NCBI GenBank assembly: GCA_035452965.1
Contig: DAOTCE010000003.1
Coordinates: 1 to 64,000, forward strand
Length of the DNA: 64,000 bases
Direction: 5' to 3'
Source: Candidatus Paceibacterota bacterium
Lineage (GTDB): Bacteria; Verrucomicrobiota; Verrucomicrobiia; Limisphaerales; UBA8199
Positions 17,034 through 26,060 of this stretch are shown in pieces. Made by a program: the position numbers and the translations under genes. The stretch's first letter is position 1; each line of letters begins with the position of its first letter. The notes beneath the pieces were generated by a model, which was given only the letters and a program-made list of their open reading frames with translations, did not search any database and was not told where the DNA came from.

Positions 17034-20000
17034 ATGAGTCTGGCGAATGTCGAATCATCACGGAGCATGCGGAACCGGCCCACGAAGCCCAGGTCTTCGG
17101 CGCAGGCGGTGATTCGGCTTCGAGGTGTCCGACATAACAACCTGAAGAACTTCGACCTGGACCTGCCGCTCAACCGGCTTGTGGTCATCACTGGCTTGAG
17201 CGGCTCGGGTAAGAGTTCGCTCGCGTTCGACACGCTCTTTGCCGAGGGGCAGCGGCGCTACATTGAGACGTTCTCCCCCTACGCGCGGCAGTTCTTCGAC
17301 CGGATGGACAAGCCTCAGGTGGACAGCATCGAGGGCATCCCTCCCGCCATCGCCATCGAGCAACGCAACGCCGTCCGCACCACGCGTTCGACCGTCGGCA
17401 CGATGACCGAGGTCTGCGACTACATGAAGATGCTCTGGCCGAACCTGGCGCAATTGCACTGCCGCCAGTGCGGCCGACCCGTGCGCAAAGACCCGCCGGC
17501 CCAGATTTGGCAGACCCTGGCGCGTGAGGAGGTGTCCGTCGGCAGGAAATCCGAACTCCGCGCTCCGAAGTCCGAAGTCCTGATCACGTTTGATCTGCCG
17601 CTTTCCGAGAAGCTCTCACTGGAGGATTCTCTCGCGCTCGTTGCCCGGCAAGGCTACCAACGGCTGCTGTTCGACGGGCAAATCCTCCAACTCGAGGACA
17701 TCCCCACACGCACCACGCAACACGCAACAGGCATTGCCTCCCTCACCGTCATCCAGGACCGCCTGGTCCTCACGGAAGCCAACCGCGCGCGCTTCGTCGA
17801 GGCCTGCGAACAGGCCTACCACTTCGGCAAGGGCCGGCTCGCCGTCCGTGATCTTGCGCCCACCAACGGCACCACGCGGCCCAGGATTGGCAAGCCCCAA
17901 CCCTTCTCAAATCGGCGTCACTGTGCCTCGTGCGAAATCGAATACCGCGAGCCCACGCCCGCCCTGTTCAGCTTCAACCACCCGGTGGGCGCTTGCCCGG
18001 CCTGCCGCGGTTTTGGGCGCATCATCAGCATCGATTACGACCTGGCGCTGCCCGACCGCACGCGGACGCTGGCACAAGGTGTGGTCAAGCCGTGGCAGAC
18101 CGGGTTCGGCTTGGAGTGCCAGGGTGATCTGTTGCGCGTGTGCCGGCGGCTCGGCATGCCCACCGATGTCCCATTCAACCAGTTGCCGAAGAAGTGGCAA
18201 GACGTCGTCGTCAACGGAGATCCGGATTACGGCAAGGACAAGGCGCACGAATGGCCGCGCGCCTGGTACGGGGTGAAAGGCTACTTCCGCTGGCTCGAAT
18301 CCAAGGCCTACAAAATGCATGTGCGCGTCCTGCTCTCGCGCTACCGGGCCTATACGCCCTGCCCGGATTGCCGTGGCAAACGCCTCCAGCCCGAGGCGCT
18401 GCTCTACCGTGTCCCCGGAGCACCCGGCGGCGGGAGGGGCAAATCTCCAGCCCGCAGCCAGAAGTCCCACTCGCGGAATTCAACTGTGTCGCCAGACCGG
18501 GACAACAACGGCTACCTGACGCTGGCGGATTTCTATCAACTACCGATCCGTGACGCCTTGCCCTTTGTCGAAGCGCTCGCTGAGCGGCAGCGGCTGCGGC
18601 GGAACGACCCGCTCAGCCTGGTCCTGAACGATGTGCGCGCCCGGCTGAGCTATCTCAACGAGGTGGGTCTGGGCTATCTCACTTTGGATCGCCCGACACG
18701 CACGCTCTCCGGTGGCGAGACCGAGCGCGTCAACCTCACCACCTGCCTGGGCACGCGCCTGGTCAACACCCTGTTTGTTTTGGACGAGCCGAGCGTCGGC
18801 CTCCACCCGCGCGACACGGAGCGGTTGGTGCGCCTGCTCGAACAGCTTCGCACTGCGGGCAACACCGTCGTCGTCGTCGAGCACGAAGCCAGCGTCATCC
18901 GCGCGGCGGACCAAATCGTTGACCTGGGACCTGGCCACGGCGCCACGGGCGGCGAGGTCGTGTTTCAAGGCACCTGCCCGCAGTTGCTCAAATCGGGCAG
19001 GTCGCTGACCGGCCAGTATCTCAGCGGCCGCAAGCGGATCGAGCTTCCTCGACGAAGGGTTGCCAGCGTTGGCCAGGCATCACGCTTGCGTCTCGCCCAT
19101 GCCACGCGGAACAATCTCAAGAACCTCAGCGTGGAAATCCCGCTGGGGCGGTTTGTGTGCGTCACAGGCGTCAGCGGCTCCGGCAAGACCACGCTTGTCC
19201 GCGAGGTTCTGCTGCCGGCGCTGCTGGCCCGGCTTCAGTCCGCTGCGCCGCAAACCAAAGCCTCGGACCGGTTCTCGGCGGAGGAGAACGATGAGGCGGC
19301 GGGCGGCGAACCCGCATCCGCGGCCCCGCGCTCCGCAGTGCTTCGCGGCGCGGAAGGCCTCAGCAGCGTGGCGCTCGTAGACCAGTCCATTCTGGCCAAG
19401 ACGCCGCGCTCCAATCCCGCCGTGTATATCGGGGCGTTTGATGACATCCGGGCCTTCTTCGCCCAGTCGGACTTGGCGAAGCAGCGCGGATACAACGCCA
19501 GCGCCTTCAGCTTCAACTCCAGCCAGGGCCAATGCGAGCGCTGCCGCGGCGCCGGGTTCGAGAAGATCGAGATGCAGTTCCTGAGCGACGTGTTCATTCG
19601 TTGCCCCGACTGCAACGGCCGCCGCTACCGCTCCCACATTCTCGAAGTGAAGGTCAGCCCGGCTCCGGCGGACCACACGCGAACGGCCGTAGCTTCTCCA
19701 CGCAACCCGCAACGCGCAACAGTCGCCTTCTCCATCGCCGACGTTCTGGATGCCACCGTCGAGGAAGCCGTCGCTTTCCTGTCCCGGTTTCCCGACTCGC
19801 TTCCCGCACGGCGCGCGGCCGAGAGCCTCAAGCTGCTTGAGGAGGTGGGCCTGGGATACCTGAAGCTGGGTCAGCCGATCAACACCCTGTCCGGCGGCGA
19901 AAGTCAGCGCCTTAAACTGGTGCGCCACCTCGCTGAAGTGATGGTGGGGCGCGTTATCCCCAGCGCGCCGGGGACAGCGCGTCCTGACACCGGGCTAACT

Positions 20001-20300
20001 GGGCAGGGCGTCCTTACGTCGGCTCCTACGCTCTTCTTGTTCGACGAGCCGACCACCGGGCTGCACTTCGACGATGTGCGCGTGCTGCTTAAGGTCTTTC
20101 AGCGTTTGGTGGATGCCGGCCACTCGGTGCTTGTGATCGAGCACAACGTGGAAGTTATCAAGTCCGCCGACTGGATCATTGACCTCGGCCCTGACGCCGG
20201 CGATCAGGGCGGGCAAATCGTCGCCACCGGCACACCTGAGGAAATCGCCGCTTGTTCCGAGAGCCACACGGGCCGCGCGCTGCAAACGGTATTACGCTGA
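17034..20300 (+). CDS. uvrA: UvrA-like excinuclease ATPase, first of tandem pair
   Basis: A 1088-residue UvrA protein (typical UvrA is about 940), the damage-sensing DNA-binding ATPase of nucleotide excision repair. Both ABC modules are complete: Walker A GLSGSGKSS and GVSGSGKTT, signatures LSGGETERVNL and LSGGESQRLKL, Walker B LFVLDEPSVGLH and LFLFDEPTTGLH. Zinc site C297-x2-C300-x20-C321-x2-C324 is intact, as is the CERCRGAG...CPDCNGRR site. Extra length comes from low-complexity inserts near residues 167-183, 224-233, 460-491 and 883-896. A Met at 17067 is an alternative start. A second uvrA follows after 9 bases. Confidence 0.92.
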   Translation: MSLANVESSRSMRNRPTKPRSSAQAVIRLRGVRHNNLKNFDLDLPLNRLVVITGLSGSGKSSLAFDTLFAEGQRRYIETFSPYARQFFDRMDKPQVDSIEGIPPAIAIEQRNAVRTTRSTVGTMTEVCDYMKMLWPNLAQLHCRQCGRPVRKDPPAQIWQTLAREEVSVGRKSELRAPKSEVLITFDLPLSEKLSLEDSLALVARQGYQRLLFDGQILQLEDIPTRTTQHATGIASLTVIQDRLVLTEANRARFVEACEQAYHFGKGRLAVRDLAPTNGTTRPRIGKPQPFSNRRHCASCEIEYREPTPALFSFNHPVGACPACRGFGRIISIDYDLALPDRTRTLAQGVVKPWQTGFGLECQGDLLRVCRRLGMPTDVPFNQLPKKWQDVVVNGDPDYGKDKAHEWPRAWYGVKGYFRWLESKAYKMHVRVLLSRYRAYTPCPDCRGKRLQPEALLYRVPGAPGGGRGKSPARSQKSHSRNSTVSPDRDNNGYLTLADFYQLPIRDALPFVEALAERQRLRRNDPLSLVLNDVRARLSYLNEVGLGYLTLDRPTRTLSGGETERVNLTTCLGTRLVNTLFVLDEPSVGLHPRDTERLVRLLEQLRTAGNTVVVVEHEASVIRAADQIVDLGPGHGATGGEVVFQGTCPQLLKSGRSLTGQYLSGRKRIELPRRRVASVGQASRLRLAHATRNNLKNLSVEIPLGRFVCVTGVSGSGKTTLVREVLLPALLARLQSAAPQTKASDRFSAEENDEAAGGEPASAAPRSAVLRGAEGLSSVALVDQSILAKTPRSNPAVYIGAFDDIRAFFAQSDLAKQRGYNASAFSFNSSQGQCERCRGAGFEKIEMQFLSDVFIRCPDCNGRRYRSHILEVKVSPAPADHTRTAVASPRNPQRATVAFSIADVLDATVEEAVAFLSRFPDSLPARRAAESLKLLEEVGLGYLKLGQPINTLSGGESQRLKLVRHLAEVMVGRVIPSAPGTARPDTGLTGQGVLTSAPTLFLFDEPTTGLHFDDVRVLLKVFQRLVDAGHSVLVIEHNVEVIKSADWIIDLGPDAGDQGGQIVATGTPEEIAACSESHTGRALQTVLR

Positions 20301-20309
20301 CGAAGAACG

Positions 20310-23063
20310 ATGTTCGATGATCGAGAACTGAGCGTGTGGCCCGAGCAGGCCATCGAGATTCACGGGGCGCGAGAGCACAATTTGAAGAATGTGTCGCTCT
20401 CGGTGCCGCGGGGGCGTTTTGTCGTTGTGACCGGCGTGAGCGGGTCGGGGAAGAGTACGCTGGCGTTTGACCTGTTGTTCGCCGAGGGGCAGCGGCGGTT
20501 CCTGGACTCGATGAATGTCTATGCGCGGCAGTTCGTGGAGCAGTTGTCCCGGCCGGACGTGGACCTGATCGCGGGCATCCCGCCGACGGTGAGCATCGAG
20601 CAGCGGATCAGCCGCGGCGGTGGGAAGAGCACGGTTGCTACAGTCACGGAGGTCCATCACTTCATCCGGCTGCTGTTCGCGCGGCTGGGCACGCAGTTCT
20701 GCCCGGATTGCCAGGTGCCCGTGGAAGCGCAGACGCGCGATGAGCTGGGCCGACGCATAAGGGGCGAGCTCCGCCGACGCGGCGATCTGCTGTTGCTGGC
20801 ACCGGTGGTGAGGAAGCGGAAGGGCTTCCATACGGAAGTTGCCGAATGGGCCGCCAGCCACGGTTACGCCGAAGTGCGGGCCGATGGCAAAATCTACCCA
20901 ACCGGCGAACGGCTGCGGCTGGACCGGTTTCGGGAGCATAACGTGGAGATTGTCGTGGGAGTGCTCGATGCGAAGTTGAAAGGGCGGCGCGCCGGGGATA
21001 GCCCGTCCTGCGAGCGCATTGACGAGGCGCTGAAGCTGGGGCAGGGAACGCTGTTCGCGCTGGATAATCACCGCCACCTCACCGTGCATTCAACGGAGCG
21101 CGCGTGCCCGCAGTGCGGCCGGTCGTTCGAGGCGCTCGACCCGAAGAACTTCAGCTATAACTCGCCGCAGGGCTGGTGCCCGCGCTGCCGGGGGTTTGGG
21201 GAGTTGTTCTACCTGCCGGACGTGGACCGCGGTGCGCGAGCGGACGCCATCGAGGAGTCGTGGTACGGCTGGCAGGAAGGGGAGCGGGAAACTTGTCCTG
21301 AATGCGGGGGAGCCAGGCTGAATTCACTCGCGCGCGCGGTGCGGTTGGGGATGGGAGATGGCAGCGGGCAGATGACAGAATGGAAAGCGGCGCCGACGAT
21401 GGAAACGTTTGGGCAAATGTCGGTGGCCGCCGCGGTTGAGTTCTTCCGACGGGTGAGGTTCGCAGGGCGGGCGGCACTGATTGCGCGCGACATCCTGCCG
21501 GAGATTCGGGAGCGGCTGAAGTTCCTGCGGGAGGTGGGCCTGGGCTACCTGCAACTCGGGCGGGGCGTGCCGACGCTGTCGGGCGGTGAAGCGCAGCGGA
21601 TCCGGCTGGCGGCGCAACTGGGATCGAACCTGAGCGGCGTGCTTTACATCCTGGACGAACCGACCATCGGGCTGCACTCGCGCGATAACGAGCAGCTGCT
21701 GGCGGCGCTCGACAAGCTAAAGGCCCGCGGCAATTCGGTGCTCGTAGTTGAGCATGACGAGGCGACGATGCGGCGGGCGGATTACATCATTGACCTGGGG
21801 CCGGGACCGGGTGTGCACGGGGGCGAAGTGGTGGCGGCGGGCAAGCTGGCAGAGCTGCTGCGGCATCCTGAATCGGTCACGGGGCAGTGTCTGCGGGCGC
21901 GAAGGAGGTTTCCGACAAGGGGTGGCCGGAGGGAAGTTGGGCGGCGTGGAAGTTCAAGGTCTCAGGGGCGAAGCGCGAAGATCGAAGTTGATCAGCGCCG
22001 ACTGGCGTCGGCGGCTGCGGGAAGGAATGATGGCGGCTGGTTGGTGTTGAGCGGGGCGAGGAGGAATAACCTGAAGGATTTGACGGTGGAGTTTCCGCTG
22101 GGGCGGCTGGTGGTGGTAACGGGGGTGAGCGGGTCAGGCAAGAGCACGTTGATTCGGGAGTGCCTGTTGCCCGCGCTGGAACCACGTTTCAAGCGCCACG
22201 CAGCACGCACCACACCGCCAGACACCGCCGTCACGGGCTGGGAATCTCTGCAAGCCGTCTATGAGGTGGACCAATCCCCCATCGGCCGCACGCCACGCTC
22301 GATCCCGGCCACGTATGTGGGCTTCTTTGACGACATCCGCCAGTTGTTCGCACAGGTGCCCGAGGCGCGGCTGCGCGGGTATTCGCCGAGCCGGTTCTCG
22401 TTCAATAGCGCGCAGGGGCGGTGTCCGGAGTGCGAAGGCGCGGGCACGATCAAGCTGGAGATGAACTTCCTGCCGCCGGCGTTCGTGCGGTGCGAGGTCT
22501 GCGGGGGAACACGGTTTAACCGCGAGACGCTCGACATTGAATACCACGGCCGGAATGTTGCCGCGGTGCTGGAGCTGTCGGTGGAGGAGGCCCTGGAGTT
22601 CTTTGCGAGCTTGCCGAAGATCAGGCGGCCCTTGCAGGCGCTCTGCGACACGGGGCTGGGGTATCTGAGGCTCGGTCAGACGAGTCCCACCCTCAGCGGT
22701 GGCGAGGCGCAGCGCGTGAAGCTGGTCAGCCATCTGCTGGCGGGCTTGCGGGAGCCGGACGCCCTCAGCCGCCAGACCCGACGCAACTTGTTCGTTCTTG
22801 AAGAGCCGACCATCGGCTTGCACATGGCGGACGTGCAGCGGCTGGTGGAGGTGCTGCAGCGGCTGGTGGACCACGGGCATACGGTGATCGTCATCGAGCA
22901 CAACCTCGACTTTATCGCCGAAGCCGATTGGGTGATTGACCTTGGCCCTGAGGGCGGAGTCGGCGGGGGGCGTGTCGTGGTAGCCGGCACGCCGGAACAA
23001 GTCGCGCGCAACAAACACTCGCATACGGGCGCCTTTCTGCGTAGTGTCCTGGCCCACGCATGA
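20310..23063 (+). CDS. uvrA: UvrA-like excinuclease ATPase, second of tandem pair
   Basis: A 917-residue UvrA paralogue, clearly different in sequence from the first copy. It has two ABC modules (Walker A GVSGSGKST twice; signatures LSGGEAQRIRL and LSGGEAQRVKL), the CPQCGRSF...CPRCRGFG zinc site and CPECEGAG...CEVCGGTR site. The C-terminal Walker B reads LFVLEEPTIGLH: the usual Asp is Glu (E831), whereas the N-terminal copy is LYILDEPTIGLH. The linker at about residues 529-574 is Arg/Ser/Gly-rich and repeat-derived. It begins 9 bases after the first uvrA and overlaps the Uma2 gene start by 4 bases, so the three form one operon. Confidence 0.92.
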   Translation: MFDDRELSVWPEQAIEIHGAREHNLKNVSLSVPRGRFVVVTGVSGSGKSTLAFDLLFAEGQRRFLDSMNVYARQFVEQLSRPDVDLIAGIPPTVSIEQRISRGGGKSTVATVTEVHHFIRLLFARLGTQFCPDCQVPVEAQTRDELGRRIRGELRRRGDLLLLAPVVRKRKGFHTEVAEWAASHGYAEVRADGKIYPTGERLRLDRFREHNVEIVVGVLDAKLKGRRAGDSPSCERIDEALKLGQGTLFALDNHRHLTVHSTERACPQCGRSFEALDPKNFSYNSPQGWCPRCRGFGELFYLPDVDRGARADAIEESWYGWQEGERETCPECGGARLNSLARAVRLGMGDGSGQMTEWKAAPTMETFGQMSVAAAVEFFRRVRFAGRAALIARDILPEIRERLKFLREVGLGYLQLGRGVPTLSGGEAQRIRLAAQLGSNLSGVLYILDEPTIGLHSRDNEQLLAALDKLKARGNSVLVVEHDEATMRRADYIIDLGPGPGVHGGEVVAAGKLAELLRHPESVTGQCLRARRRFPTRGGRREVGRRGSSRSQGRSAKIEVDQRRLASAAAGRNDGGWLVLSGARRNNLKDLTVEFPLGRLVVVTGVSGSGKSTLIRECLLPALEPRFKRHAARTTPPDTAVTGWESLQAVYEVDQSPIGRTPRSIPATYVGFFDDIRQLFAQVPEARLRGYSPSRFSFNSAQGRCPECEGAGTIKLEMNFLPPAFVRCEVCGGTRFNRETLDIEYHGRNVAAVLELSVEEALEFFASLPKIRRPLQALCDTGLGYLRLGQTSPTLSGGEAQRVKLVSHLLAGLREPDALSRQTRRNLFVLEEPTIGLHMADVQRLVEVLQRLVDHGHTVIVIEHNLDFIAEADWVIDLGPEGGVGGGRVVVAGTPEQVARNKHSHTGAFLRSVLAHA

Positions 23064-23545
23064 GCGTCGCGTACGCCGAGATACTCAACGGGGCGCCCCT
23101 GGCGCGGCGAGCACCCGGGGCACGCCATGAATTGATTTGCACCCGTCTGCATCAGTGGATGAGAGCGAGCGTGGCGGACTTTGCCGCTACGCGCTTGCTG
23201 GCGGCACGTTCAGAGGTGCGGCTGTCCCTCAGGCATACAGTTTGCCCGGACCTGGCACTCGTGACCGTTGCAACAGGCAAGCTTTGGCTGGCGGCTGAGA
23301 TCGTAAGTTCCGACGACCACCAGCCCGACACGGTCATCAAGAAGCAGGTATACGAGGAGATGAAGCTGCCACGGCTGTGGATGATTGACCCGCGCTACGA
23401 CAATGTGGAGGTGTATCACAGCAGCCAATACGGCCTGATCCTCAAAAGCATCCTGGCGGGGCGCGAACTGCTGACGGAGCAGCTCCTCCCGGAATTCCAA
23501 CTGACCATTGCGGAGTTGTTCGCCGCGCAACCGCCGCAAGGTTGA
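23060..23545 (+). CDS. Uma2-family PD-(D/E)xK endonuclease
   Basis: A 161-residue Uma2 (DUF820) protein with the restriction-endonuclease fold. Catalytic-type residues are seen in CPDLALV, AEIVSSDD and IKKQVYEEMKLPRLWMID, matching the D...E-x-x..K..Y pattern of the family. Its biological role is generally unknown; some members are proposed nucleases. The ATG overlaps the uvrA stop as ATGA, an unusual coupling with a DNA-repair ATPase. Confidence 0.85.
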   Translation: MSVAYAEILNGAPLARRAPGARHELICTRLHQWMRASVADFAATRLLAARSEVRLSLRHTVCPDLALVTVATGKLWLAAEIVSSDDHQPDTVIKKQVYEEMKLPRLWMIDPRYDNVEVYHSSQYGLILKSILAGRELLTEQLLPEFQLTIAELFAAQPPQG

Positions 23546-23624
23546 GCCCTGTGCAAGAGCTGCCCCCGATGCTGCGACCCCATCGCAGGCAAAGTGCGCG
23601 CAGGAACCGCCGCGAGATCTTGGA

Positions 23625-25643
23625 GTGCTGAGCAAAGGTCCACTCGTCTGTGCCGCCCTGCTGCTGCTTGCTCACGGCGCTGGTCTCAGGGCGGAGCCGG
23701 CGCCCGTTGCGGCGAAGCAGCCCCTTGCATACGAATCGCTGGTGCTGCCGAATGGCGACGCGCCCATCACCATCAACATCGCCTGCCGTCCGGGAGCTCT
23801 CCGGCGCCATCCGGTCATCTTGATGCTCGGCTCTCTGCCGACGAACGCGGTGCCAGACTGGAGCACCAACCTGGTCATGGAAGGTTACATGTTGGCGGCG
23901 TTCGCCGCGGCGCATCCGCCTGATCCTGACCCGGCGCGTCGGGCGCAGTGGCTCCATTTCGACCAGCGGTTTGCCCACAGCTACGTGTTAGGCGCCCAAC
24001 GCGCCATCGCGGACACCAGACGCGTAATAGACTATCTCGTCAGCCGGGGCGACGTTGACGCAGGCAAGATCGGTTGGCTGGGCAGCTCCTCGACCGGCAT
24101 TCCGGGTCTGGCGGTGGCCACGCAAGGTCCGCGGCTGGCGGCGGTGGTCGCATTCGTCAGCACCGGCGCTTATCAACAGTGGTTTGACACTTGGCAGCCC
24201 AACGGGCTATGGCCCGGCCAGACCTACTCACTATGGCCGGAAACTAGGGCCCTGCTTGAGGAATACGACCCCATTCTTCATGCCACGAACCTGTTCCCCA
24301 CCGCGGTGCTGATGGTCGGCGGCGGCGAGGACAAGGTGGTTGATCCAAGGACGGCGCAAGCGTTTGCGGAAGCCGCACGGCCGTCGTATCAAGCTGACCC
24401 CGACCGCCTGCGATTGGTGGTTTATGAAGGCTTCGGTCATAACCTTCCAGTTGATGTGGTGCGCCTCCACGCCGAGCATTGGTTTCGCCTGTACATGAAC
24501 CCGTCCCATGAGCCGCCTCGCGCGGCCCGGCAGCCGGCGGACCTTGAGCAGAGCGTTGCGCGCTCCCAAATCAATGCCGCCGACCACAGGAAAGTCGTGG
24601 GAACTGCCGTGCCCGCCAACGGCGCGCTGGACTGGATAAAGGTCTCCAGGAACAAGCGAGGCTTTGTGTCCGCGATATCCGGGCGGCCGTTTGTTCCCTG
24701 GGGATTCAACTACGACCGCGACTGCAAGATGCGGCTGCTGGAGGACTACTGGGAAACGGAGTGGCAAACGGTTGTGGAGGACTTCCGGGAGATGAAGCAA
24801 CTCGGTGCCAACGTGGTTCGGGTTCACCTTCAGTTTGCCAGGTTCATGGACGCGCCGGACCGGCCCAATGCTCGGTCGCTCGCACGCCTCGGCCAGTTGG
24901 TAGTGCTGGCGGAGGAAGCCGGGCTCCACCTCGACCTCACGGGGCTGGCATGTTATCGCAAGAAGGACGTACCCGCCTGGTATGATTCCCTGGGTGAGGC
25001 CGAACGCTGGGAAGCGCAGGCTCGGTTCTGGGAAGCCATCGCGGAGCGTTGTGCGGCCAGCCCGGCGGTCTTTTGCTACGACCTGATGAACGAGCCTATT
25101 GTGCCTGGTGGGAAGCGGAAGGCTGGCGAATGGTTGACCGGCGAATTGGCCGGCTTCACCTACTGCCAGTTCATTTCCCTCGACCAGGCTGGCCGCGCCC
25201 GCCCGGAAATTGCGCGGCACTGGGCCTCCAAACTCGTCGCTGCCATCCGCAAGCACGACCAGCGGCATCTGATCACCGTGGGTCTGCTGCCCAACAGCCT
25301 GGAAGGCTCCGCTATGTCGTCGGGCTTTGTTCCCCAGGCAATAGCCGGCGACCTGGATTTCATCTGCGTGCACCTCTACCCAAAGGCGGGCAAGCTCAAG
25401 GAGGATTTGGAACTCCTGCAAGGCTTCCGGGCAGGCAAACCTGTGGTCATCGAAGAGATCTTTCTCCTGGACTGCGGTGAATCGGACCTGCGCCAGTTCC
25501 TGGCGGGCTCGCGACAATACGCGGCGGGTTGGCTTGGGTTTTACTGGGGCCAGACACCCTCGGAACTAAGCCAATCAACCCACCTCGGCGATGCTCTCAC
25601 GGCTGCCTGGCTGAAGATCTTCCAGGAAATGAATCCTAATTGA
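23625..25643 (+). CDS. Secreted alpha/beta-hydrolase fused to GH5-like glycosidase
   Basis: A 672-residue two-domain exported enzyme. A signal peptide (hydrophobic VCAALLLLAHGAGLRA) follows the GTG at 23625. Residues about 25-310 are a dienelactone-hydrolase/esterase-like alpha/beta fold with the nucleophile elbow GSSSTG at 153-158, and the late Asp and His in GGGEDKVVD and GFGHNLP. Residues about 345-665 are a GH5/cellulase-like TIM barrel: acid/base E490 in DLMNEPIVPG and nucleophile E610 or E611 in VVIEEIFLLD. An esterase plus glycosidase suits removal of acyl groups from a glycan before cleavage. The frame is open to 23508, but no signal sequence would result. Confidence 0.85.
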   Translation: MLSKGPLVCAALLLLAHGAGLRAEPAPVAAKQPLAYESLVLPNGDAPITINIACRPGALRRHPVILMLGSLPTNAVPDWSTNLVMEGYMLAAFAAAHPPDPDPARRAQWLHFDQRFAHSYVLGAQRAIADTRRVIDYLVSRGDVDAGKIGWLGSSSTGIPGLAVATQGPRLAAVVAFVSTGAYQQWFDTWQPNGLWPGQTYSLWPETRALLEEYDPILHATNLFPTAVLMVGGGEDKVVDPRTAQAFAEAARPSYQADPDRLRLVVYEGFGHNLPVDVVRLHAEHWFRLYMNPSHEPPRAARQPADLEQSVARSQINAADHRKVVGTAVPANGALDWIKVSRNKRGFVSAISGRPFVPWGFNYDRDCKMRLLEDYWETEWQTVVEDFREMKQLGANVVRVHLQFARFMDAPDRPNARSLARLGQLVVLAEEAGLHLDLTGLACYRKKDVPAWYDSLGEAERWEAQARFWEAIAERCAASPAVFCYDLMNEPIVPGGKRKAGEWLTGELAGFTYCQFISLDQAGRARPEIARHWASKLVAAIRKHDQRHLITVGLLPNSLEGSAMSSGFVPQAIAGDLDFICVHLYPKAGKLKEDLELLQGFRAGKPVVIEEIFLLDCGESDLRQFLAGSRQYAAGWLGFYWGQTPSELSQSTHLGDALTAAWLKIFQEMNPN

Positions 25644-25747
25644 GCCCGGCTGGACAACTTGTTGGTTCATTACGGACTTCCGGGAAGTGCCAGCGTTGGT
25701 TGCCATCCGCGCAGCCTGGATGGCCCCCCTTACCTCCGAAACCCGCG

Positions 25748-25770
25748 CACTGTCCAAATTTTGGACAGTG
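25748..25770. repeat. 23-base palindrome CACTGTCCAAA-T-TTTGGACAGTG
   Basis: Two perfect 11-base arms around one T. A degenerate version, TGTCCATTTTTGAGACAGTG, occurs at 47838-47857, and each lies about 65-80 bases upstream of a copy of the 52-base palindrome, so it may be part of a composite element. Confidence 0.7.
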
Positions 25771-25774
25771 ATGC

Positions 25775-25946
25775 CACCTGCCTGCCTTTTCCAGTCCCCG
25801 CTTACCCCGGCACATCCGGCTTGGGGTTACGGTGGCGGCACGGTGGTGCTACGGTGTGTATCCCATGGGGAGCGCTCCCCATGGGATACACACCGTAGCT
25901 CAACCGCGCTGACAAGCCATCCCCCAGCCGGCCGCAAGCCAACGCC
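25775..25946 (+). repeat. Dispersed intergenic repeat, copy 1, with 52-base palindrome
   Basis: The core 25848-25899 is a perfect 52-base palindrome (left arm begins GCTACGGTGTGTATCCCATG, centre GGAGC/GCTCC). Flanks CTGCCTGCCTTTTCCAGTC, GGCTTGGGGTTACGGTG and GACAAGCCATC, then GCCGCAAGCCAACGCC, recur in the same order in the reverse complement of the copy at 63825-64000. No transposase is near, so it looks like a non-autonomous palindromic (REP/MITE-like) element. Confidence 0.85.
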
Positions 25947-26060
25947 AATGTCCGGCCACTGTCACGGCGCCGTCGTCCGGCCGGAGGGGGTGCCGGAGCC
26001 AGGCAATGGTGAACGAGACGATGAATCGCCAGCAGGCTTCCCCGGGAATCCGCGAAGAAC

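Larger units (their letters stand above)
25644..26060. other. Intergenic region holding dispersed repeat, no gene
   Basis: About 417 bases between the hydrolase-GH5 gene and the convergent sulfatase gene. No convincing gene is seen. It contains a 23-base near-perfect palindrome (25748-25770), a 52-base perfect palindrome (25848-25899) and the rest of a dispersed repeat of about 170 bases that recurs, inverted, at the right end of the window. Open frames here on both strands are produced by the repeat. Confidence 0.8.

Noticed and set aside
24231..25517. 428-residue open frame opposite the hydrolase-GH5 gene
   Set aside because: Antisense shadow with no motif; the plus-strand gene has a signal peptide and catalytic residues.
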